A stretch of 64,000 nucleotides of DNA, from contig CAJWPG010000002.1 of assembly GCA_913045275.1 (NCBI GenBank), positions 25,695 to 89,694 on the forward strand. The letters are read 5' to 3'. The notes under the pieces were generated by a model that worked only from the letters and a program-made list of their open reading frames with translations, did not search any database and was not told the DNA's origin. A program made the position numbers and the translations under genes. Every line of letters starts with the position of its first letter. Position 1 is the stretch's first letter. Below are positions 10,238 to 20,771 of the stretch, piece by piece. Origin of the DNA: an uncultured Pelagibacteraceae bacterium. Its GTDB lineage: Bacteria > Pseudomonadota > Alphaproteobacteria > Pelagibacterales > Pelagibacteraceae.

Positions 10238-11143
10238 ATGGACACTTTCTTTCAAAATTTTTGTAACAAATATCCTATTTATCTTTTCAACACTAAATTC
10301 AAAAAAAAAATTTTTTATATTTTTTTTTCTTTAATTCAGTTTTTTTTGAAAGGTCCTTTTTTAATAAAGTTCAAATTATTTTCAATTTTTGTTTATCCAG
10401 ATAAAAATGATTATACACGATATATTTTAACAAGGGTAAGTCTTCCAGATATAAGTGAGAGAAAATTAATTATAAATAACCTAACAAATCATAAAAATAT
10501 ATTTATAGATTGTGGAGCAAATTCAGGTTTTTACTCTTTAGATGTTTCAACTCTCGTAAAAAATGTTGAAATTTTTGCGTTTGAACCATCTGATAAAGAA
10601 TTTATGTTTCTTAAAAAAAATATCGAAATTAATAATATTAAAAACATAACACCTGTAAAACTTGCTCTTGGTGATGAAATTGGAGAAATTTATTTTAATG
10701 ATATGAGAAGTTCAAATCTTAATTTTGCAAGTGGAGGAGGATACGTATCAAAAAATCTTGTTGATAAATCCTTTTCTTATAAAGTTAATATAACCACACT
10801 TAATAATTATTTTAATTCTTTTAAAATTACTGAAGATACTAGTATTTTCATAAAAATTGATCTGGAAGGATATGATTTTAACGCAATTTATGGTGCTTCT
10901 GAATTATTAGAGAAGTATGATTGTTCAATAATTTTTGAATTTTCAAAAATGATAATCAATAATGAAGATTATTCACCAGAAAAAATCAATAATTTTATTA
11001 AACAGCACAATCTTAAGATTTATGATATCTACGGTAAAGGTCTAAGTCTTAACGATCTTGAACGAAAAATTCAACAATTAGATAATGCTCATGATACATG
11101 TGGAAATTATATTCTGACTAAAAAAAATTTAAATTTTAGTTAA
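10238..11143 (+). CDS. FkbM-family SAM-dependent methyltransferase
   Basis: Class I methyltransferase fold; the SAM-binding motif FIDCGANSGFYSL lies at about residues 89-101, followed by an acidic motif (AFEPSDKEF) and KIDLEGYDFNAIYGA near 200, all typical of the FkbM family. The first ~55 residues are hydrophobic and basic and could act as a membrane-associating leader. The gene follows galU-ugd in the same direction after 18 bases, so O-methylation of a surface sugar is a reasonable guess, but the substrate cannot be read from sequence. Confidence 0.8.
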   Translation: MDTFFQNFCNKYPIYLFNTKFKKKIFYIFFSLIQFFLKGPFLIKFKLFSIFVYPDKNDYTRYILTRVSLPDISERKLIINNLTNHKNIFIDCGANSGFYSLDVSTLVKNVEIFAFEPSDKEFMFLKKNIEINNIKNITPVKLALGDEIGEIYFNDMRSSNLNFASGGGYVSKNLVDKSFSYKVNITTLNNYFNSFKITEDTSIFIKIDLEGYDFNAIYGASELLEKYDCSIIFEFSKMIINNEDYSPEKINNFIKQHNLKIYDIYGKGLSLNDLERKIQQLDNAHDTCGNYILTKKNLNFS

Positions 11144-11146
11144 AAA

Positions 11147-11608
11147 CTAATTTAATTCAAAAATAGCATCTACTTCAACAGCTACACCCAAAGGAAGACT
11201 GTTGGTACTAACGGCTGCTCTTGTATGCATTCCTGCAGCACCAAAAATAGAAGCAATTAAATCAGAAGCTCCATTTATAACTTTAGGCTGTTCTACAAAA
11301 TCTTCAGTAGAATTAACAAACCCTGTTAACTTAACACAGGATTTAATTTTCGATAAATCATCATTACAAGCTTTTCTTATCTGAGCCACTATATTTAAAG
11401 CACATCTTTTCGCAGCATTATATCCTTCATCTATATTCAAATCTTTACCAAGTTTTCCTTTAATTAATTCACCATTTTCATCAATAGAAATTTGGCCAGA
11501 AATAAACAGCATTTTGCCTGATATCTTAGAAGCTACATACGATCCAACTGGGTCTGCCGCATTTGGAAGATTTATTTTTAATTCATTTATTTTTTGATCA
11601 TAGTTCAT
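11147..11608 (-). CDS. RidA family protein
   Basis: YjgF/YER057c/UK114 family; RidA members hydrolyse reactive enamine/imine intermediates such as 2-aminoacrylate. The family pattern is seen in DPVGSYVASKISGKMLFISGQ and in AAVSTNSLPLGVAVEVDAIFEL at the C-terminus. The frame is open further upstream, but the ATG at 11608 is chosen because it gives a 153-residue protein of this subfamily's length and sits one base after the topA stop, implying coupling. The usual catalytic arginine near the C-terminus is not obvious in this long-form subgroup, so the exact activity is uncertain. Confidence 0.85.
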   Translation of the reverse strand: MNYDQKINELKINLPNAADPVGSYVASKISGKMLFISGQISIDENGELIKGKLGKDLNIDEGYNAAKRCALNIVAQIRKACNDDLSKIKSCVKLTGFVNSTEDFVEQPKVINGASDLIASIFGAAGMHTRAAVSTNSLPLGVAVEVDAIFELN

Positions 11609-11609
11609 G

Positions 11610-14171
11610 CTATTTTCTTTTTTTTGATTTTTTAGTTTTATCGTATTCTTTTCTTTTCTCAATCAATATTAATGCTTCTTCCATTGATAATTCAGTAGGA
11701 TCTTTTTCTTCAGGAATTGTAGCATTTAAAGATTTATATTTAATGTATGGACCATATTGTCCTTTCATAACTCTAACTGGTTTTTTATCTTCAGGGTGTT
11801 CTCCTAGATCTTTTATTATAGATGACGAAATTCTTCCAGGTTTAGCTTCGGCTATCAAAGTGATTGCTCTGTTTAAACCTATTGAAAATATTTCTTCAAC
11901 ATTTTCAATTCTAGCAGATTTATTTTCACATTTTAAATAAGGACCAAATCTTCCAACATTCAAAGTTATATCATTATCGTTATCAGGATTTTTTCCTAAG
12001 TTAATAGGTAAAGAACATAAGAATTGAGCCTTGCTTAAGTCAATAGAATCTATTTCCAATCCTTTTGGTATAGATACATTTTTAATATTTTCATTCTTCT
12101 TTTGACTTTTCTTTTTTTTCTTTGAATTTTTTTCAATAATTATATTTTTAGATTCATATTGCAGGTATGGACCAAATCTGCCATTTTTTAAGTAAATATC
12201 TTCTTCATTAACACTCTTACCTATTAATTTAGGTTCAGCTAGATTCAATTGTTGAGCTGTTTTTGCTTTAGAAAGTGGACGTGTAAATTTACATTCAGGA
12301 TAATTTGAACATCCTATAAAAGCTCCTCCACGAAAACTATTTTTTAAACTTAATTCTCCGTTATTGCAAAGTTTACATTTTCTGTTAACTTTACCTTCAT
12401 TATCTACTTCGAAAATTAAAGATCCAAGACTTTCATTTAATAAATCAAGAACTTCTCTAGTTCTTTTTTCTTTAACTGATGTTACATTAGAAAAAAAATC
12501 AATCCAAAAATTCTCTAAAACTTTTATCCAATCTTCTTTTCCAGAAGAGATATCATCTAATTGATCTTCTAATTTAGCGGTAAAATCATAGTCCACATAT
12601 TTTGTAAATAATTTTTCTAAAAATGCAGACAATAATTTTCCTCTATCTGTTGGAAAAAATCTTTTATTATTAATATCTGCATAACCTCTATTAGAAATAA
12701 CAGAAATTATACTAGCATAAGTAGAAGGTCTTCCAATGCCAAGTTCTTCAAGTTTTTTTACTAAACTTGCTTCTGAATATCTTGGAGGTGGTTGTGTAAA
12801 ATGTTGTTCATCAATAAATTCACCAATATCAACATTTTCTTTTTTAACATCTGGCAATATTTCTTCATCTTCATTTTCCTCATCTATTTTTGATAATTTT
12901 AAATAACCATCAAATTTTATAACTGAACCACTTGTTTTAAAGATATTATTACCATCTTCAGATATTATACTTATAGTTTTTCTATCAAACTTAGCAGATT
13001 CCATTTGCGAAGAAAGCGATCTTGACCATATTAAATCATATAACTTATATTGATCAGTGCTTAAATATTTTTTTAGACTTTCAGGATTTCTTTCGATTTC
13101 AGTAGGTCTTATTGCTTCATGAGCTTCCTGAGCATTTTTAGCTTTTTTCCCTGAATAATTTATTGGACCATTAGGCAAATATTTTTCTCCATAATTATTA
13201 GAAATATAATTCCTAAAACTTTCAATAGCATCTTTTGAAATATTTGTGCCGTCTGTTCTCATATAAGTAATCAAACCGATTGTATCACCTTCTATATCTA
13301 TACCTTGATATAATCTTTGTGCAATTTGCATTGTTCTTGAAGCTCCAAAACCTAATTTACTTGAAGAAGTTTGTTGTAATGTAGATGTTGTAAATGGTCC
13401 TGATGGATTTCTAGTATATACTTTCGAACTAATATTTGAAATTTTATATTTATTTTTTATAATATTTTCTATAGCTCTATTTACATCTTCTTTATTTTTA
13501 AATGTAAATTTTTCAATTTTTTTACCATCTAACTGATTTATATTTGAATTAATTAAAGAATTTTCTTTTGTTTTAAAAACTACATTTAATGTCCAAAATT
13601 CTTCTGGAATAAAAACTTCAATTTCATGATCTCTTTCAGTTAATAATCTTAAAGCTACTGATTGAACTCTACCTGCAGATTTAGAACCAGGTAGTTTTGT
13701 CCATAAAATTGGTGAAATATTAAAGCCAACCAAATAATCAAGAGCTCTTCTAGCCATATACGCGTCGACAAGGTGAGGTTCTATTTTTCTAGGATTTTCA
13801 ATTCCATTTATAACTGCCTTTTTAGTTATTTCATTAAAGACAACTCTTTCAATTTTTTTATCTTTAAGGAGTTTTTTTTCACTTAAATACTCTTTAACAT
13901 GCCAAGCAATAGCTTCACCTTCTCTATCAGGGTCCGTTGCTAGAATTATTTTTTTTGAAATTTTTGCTGTATCAGTAATTTCTTTTAGGTATTTTTTAGA
14001 AAAACTGTCAACTTCCCAGATCATTTTAAATTTATTTTCTGTATCTACAGAACCATTTTTAGAAGGCAGATCTCTAATATGTCCGTAACTTGCTAAAACA
14101 GTATAATCAGAACCTAAATATTTATTTATAGTTTTAGCTTTTGCTGGACTTTCGACTATGACAAGATTCAT
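11610..14171 (-). CDS. topA: DNA topoisomerase I
   Basis: Relaxes negative supercoils through a transient 5-prime phosphotyrosine. The N-terminal Toprim domain begins VIVESPAKAKTI with the acidic triad ATDPDREGEA, and the active-site tyrosine lies in GLITYMRTDG. One Cys4 zinc finger (CKLC ... GCSNYPEC) is followed by three C-terminal topoisomerase repeats built round GRFGPYLQY, GRFGPYLKC and GQYGPYIKY, then a lysine-rich tail. The length of 853 is normal for alphaproteobacteria. It lies in a minus-strand run behind plsY; dprA, which often sits between those two genes, is absent here. Confidence 0.97.
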   Translation of the reverse strand: MNLVIVESPAKAKTINKYLGSDYTVLASYGHIRDLPSKNGSVDTENKFKMIWEVDSFSKKYLKEITDTAKISKKIILATDPDREGEAIAWHVKEYLSEKKLLKDKKIERVVFNEITKKAVINGIENPRKIEPHLVDAYMARRALDYLVGFNISPILWTKLPGSKSAGRVQSVALRLLTERDHEIEVFIPEEFWTLNVVFKTKENSLINSNINQLDGKKIEKFTFKNKEDVNRAIENIIKNKYKISNISSKVYTRNPSGPFTTSTLQQTSSSKLGFGASRTMQIAQRLYQGIDIEGDTIGLITYMRTDGTNISKDAIESFRNYISNNYGEKYLPNGPINYSGKKAKNAQEAHEAIRPTEIERNPESLKKYLSTDQYKLYDLIWSRSLSSQMESAKFDRKTISIISEDGNNIFKTSGSVIKFDGYLKLSKIDEENEDEEILPDVKKENVDIGEFIDEQHFTQPPPRYSEASLVKKLEELGIGRPSTYASIISVISNRGYADINNKRFFPTDRGKLLSAFLEKLFTKYVDYDFTAKLEDQLDDISSGKEDWIKVLENFWIDFFSNVTSVKEKRTREVLDLLNESLGSLIFEVDNEGKVNRKCKLCNNGELSLKNSFRGGAFIGCSNYPECKFTRPLSKAKTAQQLNLAEPKLIGKSVNEEDIYLKNGRFGPYLQYESKNIIIEKNSKKKKKSQKKNENIKNVSIPKGLEIDSIDLSKAQFLCSLPINLGKNPDNDNDITLNVGRFGPYLKCENKSARIENVEEIFSIGLNRAITLIAEAKPGRISSSIIKDLGEHPEDKKPVRVMKGQYGPYIKYKSLNATIPEEKDPTELSMEEALILIEKRKEYDKTKKSKKRK

Positions 14172-14208
14172 AAATCAACAAATTACTCAAAAGACCTTCA
14201 GTGTCAAA

Positions 14209-14787
14209 TTAATAAATTTTTGTCTTACTTTCTTCTTTGTTTTTCAGTCGTTTAATGTTTTCTCTATGTGTATAAAATATTAAAACAAACATAATTATAA
14301 AAAATATTATTTGATCGCCTTTAACAATAAATAAATATACTGGTATAGAAAGACTTCCTAATAATGAAGATAAAGAAGAATATTTTGAAAATAAGAAAAT
14401 TATTATCCAAGTAAGTCCAAAAACTAATCCATAAATTAAGTTTATACTAAAGAGAATTCCAACATATGTTGCTACACCTTTTCCTCCATTGAATCTTAAC
14501 CAAATAGGAAAAACATGACCCAAAAAAACACATAATGATGATATATAAATAAAATCTGGATAATTAAATTTTACATATATTACAGGTAAAATTGCTTTTA
14601 ATATATCTAGTAATAAAGTTGAATAACCAACTATCTTATTTCCAGATCTTAAAACGTTAGTTGCTCCAATATTTCCCGAACCAATATCTCTAATATCTTT
14701 TTTTAAAAATAATTTTGTTAATATTAAACCAAAAGGAATAGATCCAAGTGAATAAGAGATTATGACAATGATTAAATAATCCATCAT
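14209..14787 (-). CDS. plsY: Acyl-phosphate glycerol-3-phosphate acyltransferase
   Basis: Integral membrane enzyme that adds an acyl chain from acyl-phosphate (made by PlsX, also encoded in this window) to glycerol-3-phosphate, the first step of phospholipid synthesis. Motifs GSIPFG, RDIGSGNIGATNVLRSG and FNGGKGVATYVG are the three conserved PlsY blocks, set among about five hydrophobic helices over 192 residues. The start codon shares a base with the stop of the upstream pyrC-like gene. Confidence 0.96.
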   Translation of the reverse strand: MMDYLIIVIISYSLGSIPFGLILTKLFLKKDIRDIGSGNIGATNVLRSGNKIVGYSTLLLDILKAILPVIYVKFNYPDFIYISSLCVFLGHVFPIWLRFNGGKGVATYVGILFSINLIYGLVFGLTWIIIFLFSKYSSLSSLLGSLSIPVYLFIVKGDQIIFFIIMFVLIFYTHRENIKRLKNKEESKTKIY

Positions 14788-16073
14788 TATAAGTTAAATA
14801 ATTCATCACCTTTTACAAATGTATTCATTACTTTTCCTTGTAGCTTCTTGCTCTCTATAGATGTATTTTTTGATTTAGAGTACAAATTTTCTTGTTTTAC
14901 AATCCAAGGTTTATTTAAATCTACTATGCAAAAATCTGCGTCATTTCCAACACTTAGGTTTCCTTTATTAATTTTTAGAATTTTTGCAGGATTAGAAGTC
15001 AGAGCTCTAATTATAGTTTCTAACTTTACTGATCCATTGTGATAATGTTCTAGACTTAAAGATAATAAAGTTTCTATACCAGAAGCTCCAGTTCCAGCTT
15101 GTGCAAAAGTTAACCTTTTTTGTTCTTCATCTTCAGGTTTATGATCTGATACTATAACATCTATAGTTTCATCTGATAAACCTTTGACTAAAGCTATCCT
15201 ATCTTCTTCAGTTCTTAAAGGAGGAGATAATTTTAAAAATGTTCGAAAATCCCCTATGTCATTTTCATTCAATGATAAATTGTTTATAGACACACCACAT
15301 GAAAATTTGATTTTTTCTTTTCTATTTCTTATTATTTCAACTGATTTTGCCGAAGATAATTGAGATATATGATATCTGCATTTAATACTTTCTAATAAAG
15401 CAAGGTCCCTTTCTATAATTATTATTTCTGCCAATTCAGGAATTCCTTGCAAGCCTAACTTTGTTGCTATTATCCCATCATTAATCATTCCATTTTGTGA
15501 AAGCTCATAATCTTCAGCATGCTGTAATATTAATGAATTTAAATCTCTAGCAGAATTCATAATTCTAGACATAATCCTAGTATTTTGAATAGTTTTAGTA
15601 CCATCAGTAAAAGCAATAATTCCTTTATTTTGAAGTAAACCAAATTCAGTCATATTTGTTCCTTCAGCATTCACAGTTAATGATGCCGATGGGTATATAT
15701 TTATCTTAGATTTATCTCTTCCACGTCTCTTAAGAAAATCAACGATTGAAACGTTGTCAATAACAGGATTTGTATTTGGCATTGTAACGACAGAAGTAAC
15801 ACCTCCAGAAAGAGCAGCTTCACTTAAAGTTCTGAAATTTTCTTTATATTCATAACCAGGCTCACCCACAAATACACGCATGTCTACTATTCCTGGAAAT
15901 ATATATTTGCCTTTAAGATCAATAAATTTTTCACGAGAAGGTATATTTTTTGTGTTTACTTTTTTGCCTATTCCTTCAATTTTACCATCTTCACCAATTA
16001 TTAAACCTCCTTCTTCATTTAAAGAATTGTGAGGATCTATTATATTTCCGTTTATGAAATATTTTTTTTTCAT
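14787..16073 (-). CDS. Dihydroorotase-like PyrC homologue lacking the HxH metal motif
   Basis: Amidohydrolase-fold protein of the class I dihydroorotase family (428 residues), directly downstream of pyrB with no spacer. True dihydroorotases carry HxH after the first strand (DMHVHLREPG); here the equivalent, DMRVFVGEPG at residues 64-73, has Arg66 and Phe68. Other family landmarks persist: LQHAEDYEL, YHISQLSS and IVSDHKPED. The pattern matches non-catalytic homologues (PyrC-prime/PyrX) that assemble with and support aspartate carbamoyltransferase in some bacteria. I infer a structural partner of PyrB, with an active dihydroorotase encoded elsewhere. Confidence 0.88.
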   Translation of the reverse strand: MKKKYFINGNIIDPHNSLNEEGGLIIGEDGKIEGIGKKVNTKNIPSREKFIDLKGKYIFPGIVDMRVFVGEPGYEYKENFRTLSEAALSGGVTSVVTMPNTNPVIDNVSIVDFLKRRGRDKSKINIYPSASLTVNAEGTNMTEFGLLQNKGIIAFTDGTKTIQNTRIMSRIMNSARDLNSLILQHAEDYELSQNGMINDGIIATKLGLQGIPELAEIIIIERDLALLESIKCRYHISQLSSAKSVEIIRNRKEKIKFSCGVSINNLSLNENDIGDFRTFLKLSPPLRTEEDRIALVKGLSDETIDVIVSDHKPEDEEQKRLTFAQAGTGASGIETLLSLSLEHYHNGSVKLETIIRALTSNPAKILKINKGNLSVGNDADFCIVDLNKPWIVKQENLYSKSKNTSIESKKLQGKVMNTFVKGDELFNL

Positions 16074-17015
16074 TTACATGCAAAAAATTTTTAAACAAGC
16101 CATTCTCACAGCCACACCTAGTTCAACTTGTTCTTTGATTACACTTTTGTTAATATCGTCAGCTAATTTAGTATCTATTTCAATTCCTCTGTTCATTGGT
16201 CCAGGATGCATTATTAAAGCATCATCCTTAGCATAATTTAACTTATCAGGAGACAAACCGTAGTATTCATAATATTCTCTATTTGAAGATAGAAAAGAAC
16301 TTGTCATTCGTTCATTTTGTAATCTTAACATCATTACAATATCACAATCTTTAACTCCTTTTTTCATATCAGAAAAAATATTAACACCTAAACTTTCAAT
16401 ATCCTTTGGCATAAGATTTGAAGGAGCTACTATATTTACTTCAGCACCAAGCATATTTAGAAGATAAATATTAGATCTTGCAACACGAGAATGAAGTATG
16501 TCACCACAAATAGCAATTCTTAATCCTTCAATTTTATTTTTTCTATTTATAATAGTTAATGCATCTAATAAAGCTTGAGTAGGGTGTTCTCTTCGTCCAT
16601 CACCAGCATTAAGAACAGCGCAATTTACTTTTTGAGATAATAAATTGCACGCTCCAGAGTCCTGATGTCTTATTACAATGATATCAGGATGCATTGCATT
16701 TAAAGTCATAGCCGTATCAATAAGAGTCTCTCCTTTTTTTATAGCTGAATTTGTTATATTCATTGACATTACATCTGCACCCAATCTTTTACCCGCTAAA
16801 TCAAAAGAACTTTGAGTTCTTGTTGAAGGTTCAAAGAATAGATTAATTTGAGTTTTTCCTTTTAATGTATCTAGTTTCTTATTTTTGCTTCTGTTTAATT
16901 CAATAAATTTACTAGATTCATCTAATATAATATTAACATCATTAATTGATAAATCTTGAATACCTAACAAATGTTTTTGAGAGATTTTAATAGCCTTGTT
17001 TGATTTAATTGCCAT
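16074..17015 (-). CDS. pyrB: Aspartate carbamoyltransferase catalytic subunit
   Basis: Condenses carbamoyl phosphate with aspartate, the committed step of pyrimidine synthesis. The carbamoyl-phosphate site [12 protein letters not shown], the block [11 protein letters not shown], and [11 protein letters not shown] near the C-terminus are all present. The ATG at 17015 (MAIKSNK) is preferred over a TTG three codons upstream. The 313-residue length is normal. No pyrI regulatory subunit is adjacent; instead the next gene is a dihydroorotase-like protein lacking catalytic ligands, abutting the stop. Confidence 0.96.
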   Translation of the reverse strand: MAIKSNKAIKISQKHLLGIQDLSINDVNIILDESSKFIELNRSKNKKLDTLKGKTQINLFFEPSTRTQSSFDLAGKRLGADVMSMNITNSAIKKGETLIDTAMTLNAMHPDIIVIRHQDSGACNLLSQKVNCAVLNAGDGRREHPTQALLDALTIINRKNKIEGLRIAICGDILHSRVARSNIYLLNMLGAEVNIVAPSNLMPKDIESLGVNIFSDMKKGVKDCDIVMMLRLQNERMTSSFLSSNREYYEYYGLSPDKLNYAKDDALIMHPGPMNRGIEIDTKLADDINKSVIKEQVELGVAVRMACLKIFCM

Positions 17016-17055
17016 TAAAACCAACTCTATAGCTATAAAGTATTTCTATTGCAAG

Positions 17056-17511
17056 CTAATTATTTAAATAATCAATAGCACCTTGTAAAATGAATGCTGC
17101 TGCATTTTTATCTATATCTTTTTCTCTTTTTGTTACATTTACATCCAATTGACTTGAAATATTGAAAGCGCCAACTGTAGAAAGACGTTCATCCCAAAGA
17201 CAAATTGGTAAGTCAATTAATTTAGCAATATTATTACTTATATCTTTAACAGATTGTGAAGATTTGCCTAAAGAACCATCCATATTTATTGGATTTCCTA
17301 TGATTATTCCTTTGATATTATTTTCATTAATTATCTCTTTTAACTGATTTACCAGATCATTAATATTTGTTTTACTTATTATTCTAAATGGAGTCGCTAT
17401 AGATTGATTTTCATCACATATAGAAATTCCTATTTTTTTTGATCCTAGATCTAAGCCAATTAACCTTATTTTATAAGAGTGTTTTTTTTTAAATTCCTCA
17501 ATTGTGATCAT
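17056..17511 (-). CDS. ruvX: RuvX/YqgF-family nuclease (putative pre-16S rRNA nuclease)
   Basis: RNase H-like fold protein implicated in 5-prime maturation of 16S rRNA. The N-terminal LIGLDLGSKKIGIS, IIGNPINMDGS in the middle, and WDERLST with the late acidic motif (KNAAAFILQGAIDYL) are family hallmarks in a 151-residue protein. It heads the minus-strand run ruvX-pyrB-pyrC-like-plsY-topA-ridA and is divergent from gatC, whose start is 49 bases away. Confidence 0.93.
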   Translation of the reverse strand: MITIEEFKKKHSYKIRLIGLDLGSKKIGISICDENQSIATPFRIISKTNINDLVNQLKEIINENNIKGIIIGNPINMDGSLGKSSQSVKDISNNIAKLIDLPICLWDERLSTVGAFNISSQLDVNVTKREKDIDKNAAAFILQGAIDYLNN

Positions 17512-17560
17512 ATTGTATATCTTTAGCTTAAGTGATAGTTTGCGACATATTTTTTATCAC

Positions 17561-17848
17561 ATGGCAATAGATCTTAAAACAATAAAGCATATATCAAAAC
17601 TATCTAGAATATCTTTAGAAGATGAAAAAGCACAAAAATTAGCTGGAGATTTGAGCTCAATTTTTGAATTTATTGAAAAATTAAACGAATTAAAAACTGA
17701 AGAGGTTGAACCATTAACTTCTATAGCAGAAACCACTTTAAAATTTAGAAGTGATGAAGTTAAAAATGACAATATTAGAGAAAAAATTTTAAAAAATTCT
17801 CCAGCTGAAAATGAAGATTATTTTGTTGTACCAAAGGTTATAGAATAA
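17561..17848 (+). CDS. gatC: Asp/Glu-tRNA amidotransferase subunit GatC
   Basis: Small subunit that stabilises GatA and GatB in the complex converting Glu-tRNA(Gln) and Asp-tRNA(Asn) to the amides. The frame is open further upstream, but the ATG at 17561 (MAIDLKTIKHISKLSR) matches the usual GatC N-terminus and gives 95 residues. The stop overlaps the gatA start by one base. Confidence 0.95.
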   Translation: MAIDLKTIKHISKLSRISLEDEKAQKLAGDLSSIFEFIEKLNELKTEEVEPLTSIAETTLKFRSDEVKNDNIREKILKNSPAENEDYFVVPKVIE

Positions 17849-19305
17849 TGTCAGAATTAACATCATTAAAATTAACTGAATTAGTTAAAAATATTAAAGA
17901 AAAAAAAATATCATCATCAGAAATAACAAAAGCATTTATTGATAGATCTGAAAAATCAAAAAAATTAAATACTTATATTACTGAAGATTTTGCATCTGCT
18001 ATAGAAAAAGCAAAAAAGTTTGATGAAAATCCAAATTTTGATTTAAAATTACCAGGAATACCAATAGCTGTTAAGGATTTATTTTGTACTAATGGTATAA
18101 AAACAACAGCCGGAAGTAAAATTTTAAATAATTTCATACCAACATATGAATCCACAGTTACACAAAATATATGGGATCAAGGCGGAATTTTGCTCGGTAA
18201 ATTAAATTGTGATGAGTTTGCTATGGGTTCTTCAAACGAAACAAGTTATTTTGGTAATGTTAAAAATCCAATAGGTAAAGATTTAGTTCCTGGAGGATCA
18301 TCTGGAGGATCTTCTTCATCTTTAGCTGCAAATTTAACACCAGTAACTATAGGTACTGATACAGGTGGATCTATTCGTCAACCAGCATCTTTTACTGGTA
18401 CGGTAGGACTTAAACCAACTTATGGAAGTTGTTCAAGATACGGTATTGTAGCATTTGCATCATCTTTAGATCAGGCAGGACCAATGAGCAAAAATGTTAA
18501 AGATAGTTCTTTATTATTAGAAGTCATATCTTCTTATGACTCAAAAGATTCAACTTCTATAGATTTTAAAAGAAACAAATATTCTGAAGAACTAACAAAT
18601 AATATTAAAGGAAAAAAAATTGGTATTCCTAAAGAATATAGAGTTGAAAACATGCCAAATGAAATTGAAGATTTATGGAAAAAGGGCATAGATTATGTCA
18701 AACAATGTGGAGCTGAAGTTATAGATATATCGCTTCCACATACTAATTATGCTTTACCTGCTTATTACATAGTAGCTCCTGCTGAAGCTTCGTCAAATTT
18801 AGCCAGATATGATGGTGTAAAATATGGATATAGGACCAAAGGCTCAAATCTAACCGAAATGTATGAAAAAACAAGATCTGAAGGATTTGGTAATGAAGTT
18901 AAAAGAAGAATAATGATAGGAACCTACGTTTTGTCATCGGGATACTATGATGCTTACTATCTTAAAGCACAAAAGGTCAGAAGACTTATCAAAAAAGATT
19001 TTGATGAAGCTTATGGAAAAGTAGATGCTATTTTAACTCCATCAACTCCAAGTTCTGCATTTAAAATTGGAGAAAAAACAAATGATCCAATATCAATGTA
19101 TTTAAATGATATTTTTACAGTTCCAGTTAATTTGGCTGGCTTACCAGGAATTTCTATACCGGCTGGAGTTGATAAGAAAGGTTATCCATTAGGGTTACAA
19201 ATAATTGGAAAACCCTTTGATGAGCAGACCATTCTTAATATAGCTTATTCTATGGAAGAAAAAATAAATTTTAAAAATATAATTACCGATTGGTGGATTG
19301 AATGA
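17848..19305 (+). CDS. gatA: Asp/Glu-tRNA amidotransferase subunit GatA
   Basis: Glutaminase subunit that delivers ammonia to GatB. The amidase-signature triad is visible: Lys76 in [10 protein letters not shown], the glycine/serine-rich [10 protein letters not shown] around 149-158, and the serine nucleophile in [10 protein letters not shown] near 175. The length of 485 is normal. It is coupled to gatC (one-base overlap) and to gatB (four-base ATGA overlap), forming an uninterrupted gatCAB operon. Confidence 0.98.
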   Translation: MSELTSLKLTELVKNIKEKKISSSEITKAFIDRSEKSKKLNTYITEDFASAIEKAKKFDENPNFDLKLPGIPIAVKDLFCTNGIKTTAGSKILNNFIPTYESTVTQNIWDQGGILLGKLNCDEFAMGSSNETSYFGNVKNPIGKDLVPGGSSGGSSSSLAANLTPVTIGTDTGGSIRQPASFTGTVGLKPTYGSCSRYGIVAFASSLDQAGPMSKNVKDSSLLLEVISSYDSKDSTSIDFKRNKYSEELTNNIKGKKIGIPKEYRVENMPNEIEDLWKKGIDYVKQCGAEVIDISLPHTNYALPAYYIVAPAEASSNLARYDGVKYGYRTKGSNLTEMYEKTRSEGFGNEVKRRIMIGTYVLSSGYYDAYYLKAQKVRRLIKKDFDEAYGKVDAILTPSTPSSAFKIGEKTNDPISMYLNDIFTVPVNLAGLPGISIPAGVDKKGYPLGLQIIGKPFDEQTILNIAYSMEEKINFKNIITDWWIE

Positions 19306-20771
19306 GTAAAGATAAGCAAGAATTTTTAATTTCAAGAAATAATAATAATTACGAAGTTATAATAGGATTAGAAGTTCATGCTCAAGTTACATCTAATTCA
19401 AAATTATTTTCATCATCATCAACCAAGTTTGGCGCAGAACCAAATACTCAAGTTAGTCTTGTTGATGCTGCTTTTCCTGGAATGTTACCAGTGATTAATG
19501 AATTTTGCATTAAACAAGCAATAAAAACAGGAATAGGATTAAAAGCAAAAATAAATAATAAATCTGTTTTTGATAGAAAGAATTATTTCTATGCTGATCT
19601 TCCACAAGGATATCAAATTTCTCAGTACAAGTATCCTATAGTAGGCGAGGGAAAGATTATACTTGATATGCCATATGGACAAAAAGAAATCGGAATAGAG
19701 AGACTACATTTAGAACAAGATGCAGGAAAAAGCATTCATGATATTGATCCTGATAGCACAATGGTAGACTTAAACAGATCTGGAGTTGCATTAATGGAAA
19801 TAGTTAGTAAACCAGATTTAAGCTCACCAGATGAAGTAAACGTTTATATAAAAAAACTAAGATCTATTATGAGATATCTAGGTACATGTGATGGCAATAT
19901 GCAAGAAGGATCTTTAAGAGCCGATGTAAATGTTTCAGTTAAAAAGAAAGGTGAAGAAAAATTAGGAACCAGATGTGAAATAAAAAATGTAAATTCTATA
20001 AAATTTATGCAAATGGCAATAATTTATGAAGCAAATAGACAAGTTGATTTGCTAGAAGATGACAAAATTGTAGATCAAGAAACAAGATTATTTGATACTA
20101 AAAAAAATGAAACAAGATCAATGAGATCAAAGGAAGATGCTCATGATTATAGATATTTTCCTGATCCAGATTTATTACCATTAGAAGTTTCAAATGATTT
20201 AATAGATACAATTAAAAAAGAAATACCAGAGCTTCCTGATGAGAAGAAAAAAAGATTTATCGAGAAATTTAATTTAACTCCTTATGAAGCAACAATTCTT
20301 GTATCTGACATAGAAACTTCTAAATTCTTTGAAGAAGTAATTAAAGATTCAGATATTAAATTGGCAACAAACTGGATAACAGGTGAATTATTTGCTTTAT
20401 TGAATGAAAAAAACCTTGAAATATCTAAAAGTCCGATAAGTTCAAAAAATTTATCAAAACTAATAAATCTAATAAAAAATGGAACAATTTCTGGAAAAAT
20501 AGCAAAAACAGTATTTGAATTAATGATTGAATCCGACAAAGACGCAGATGCAATTGTTAATGAAAAAGGATTGAAACAAGAAAGCGATCCAAAACAACTT
20601 GAAAAATTAATTGATAATATAATCAAAAATAATCAAGATAAAGTAAATGAATATAAATCAGGAAAAGATAAACTTTTTGGTTTTTTTGTTGGTCAAGTAA
20701 TGAAAGTCTCTGAAGGAAAAGCTAACCCAAAATTAGTAAATGAAATACTAAAAGATAAATTGTCTAAGTGA
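19302..20771 (+). CDS. gatB: Asp/Glu-tRNA amidotransferase subunit GatB
   Basis: Kinase/transamidase subunit that activates the misacylated tRNA and accepts ammonia from Gat[13 protein letters not shown] near residues 18-29 and the later [14 protein letters not shown] and [14 protein letters not shown] blocks are diagnostic. The C-terminal tRNA-binding (YqeY-like) helical domain extends to residue 489. The stop overlaps the GTG start of the next gene, an O-methyltransferase, by three bases. Confidence 0.98.
   Translation: MSKDKQEFLISRNNNNYEVIIGLEVHAQVTSNSKLFSSSSTKFGAEPNTQVSLVDAAFPGMLPVINEFCIKQAIKTGIGLKAKINNKSVFDRKNYFYADLPQGYQISQYKYPIVGEGKIILDMPYGQKEIGIERLHLEQDAGKSIHDIDPDSTMVDLNRSGVALMEIVSKPDLSSPDEVNVYIKKLRSIMRYLGTCDGNMQEGSLRADVNVSVKKKGEEKLGTRCEIKNVNSIKFMQMAIIYEANRQVDLLEDDKIVDQETRLFDTKKNETRSMRSKEDAHDYRYFPDPDLLPLEVSNDLIDTIKKEIPELPDEKKKRFIEKFNLTPYEATILVSDIETSKFFEEVIKDSDIKLATNWITGELFALLNEKNLEISKSPISSKNLSKLINLIKNGTISGKIAKTVFELMIESDKDADAIVNEKGLKQESDPKQLEKLIDNIIKNNQDKVNEYKSGKDKLFGFFVGQVMKVSEGKANPKLVNEILKDKLSK

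Noticed and set aside
11609..11662. Upstream extension of ridA into topA
   Set aside because: The extra 18 residues are lysine-rich antisense-free read-in from the topA 3-prime end; the ATG at 11608 directly after the topA stop gives the family length.
17504..17560. Upstream extension of gatC (19 codons) overlapping ruvX
   Set aside because: GatC proteins begin at the MAID-type start at 17561; the extension contains no conserved residues.
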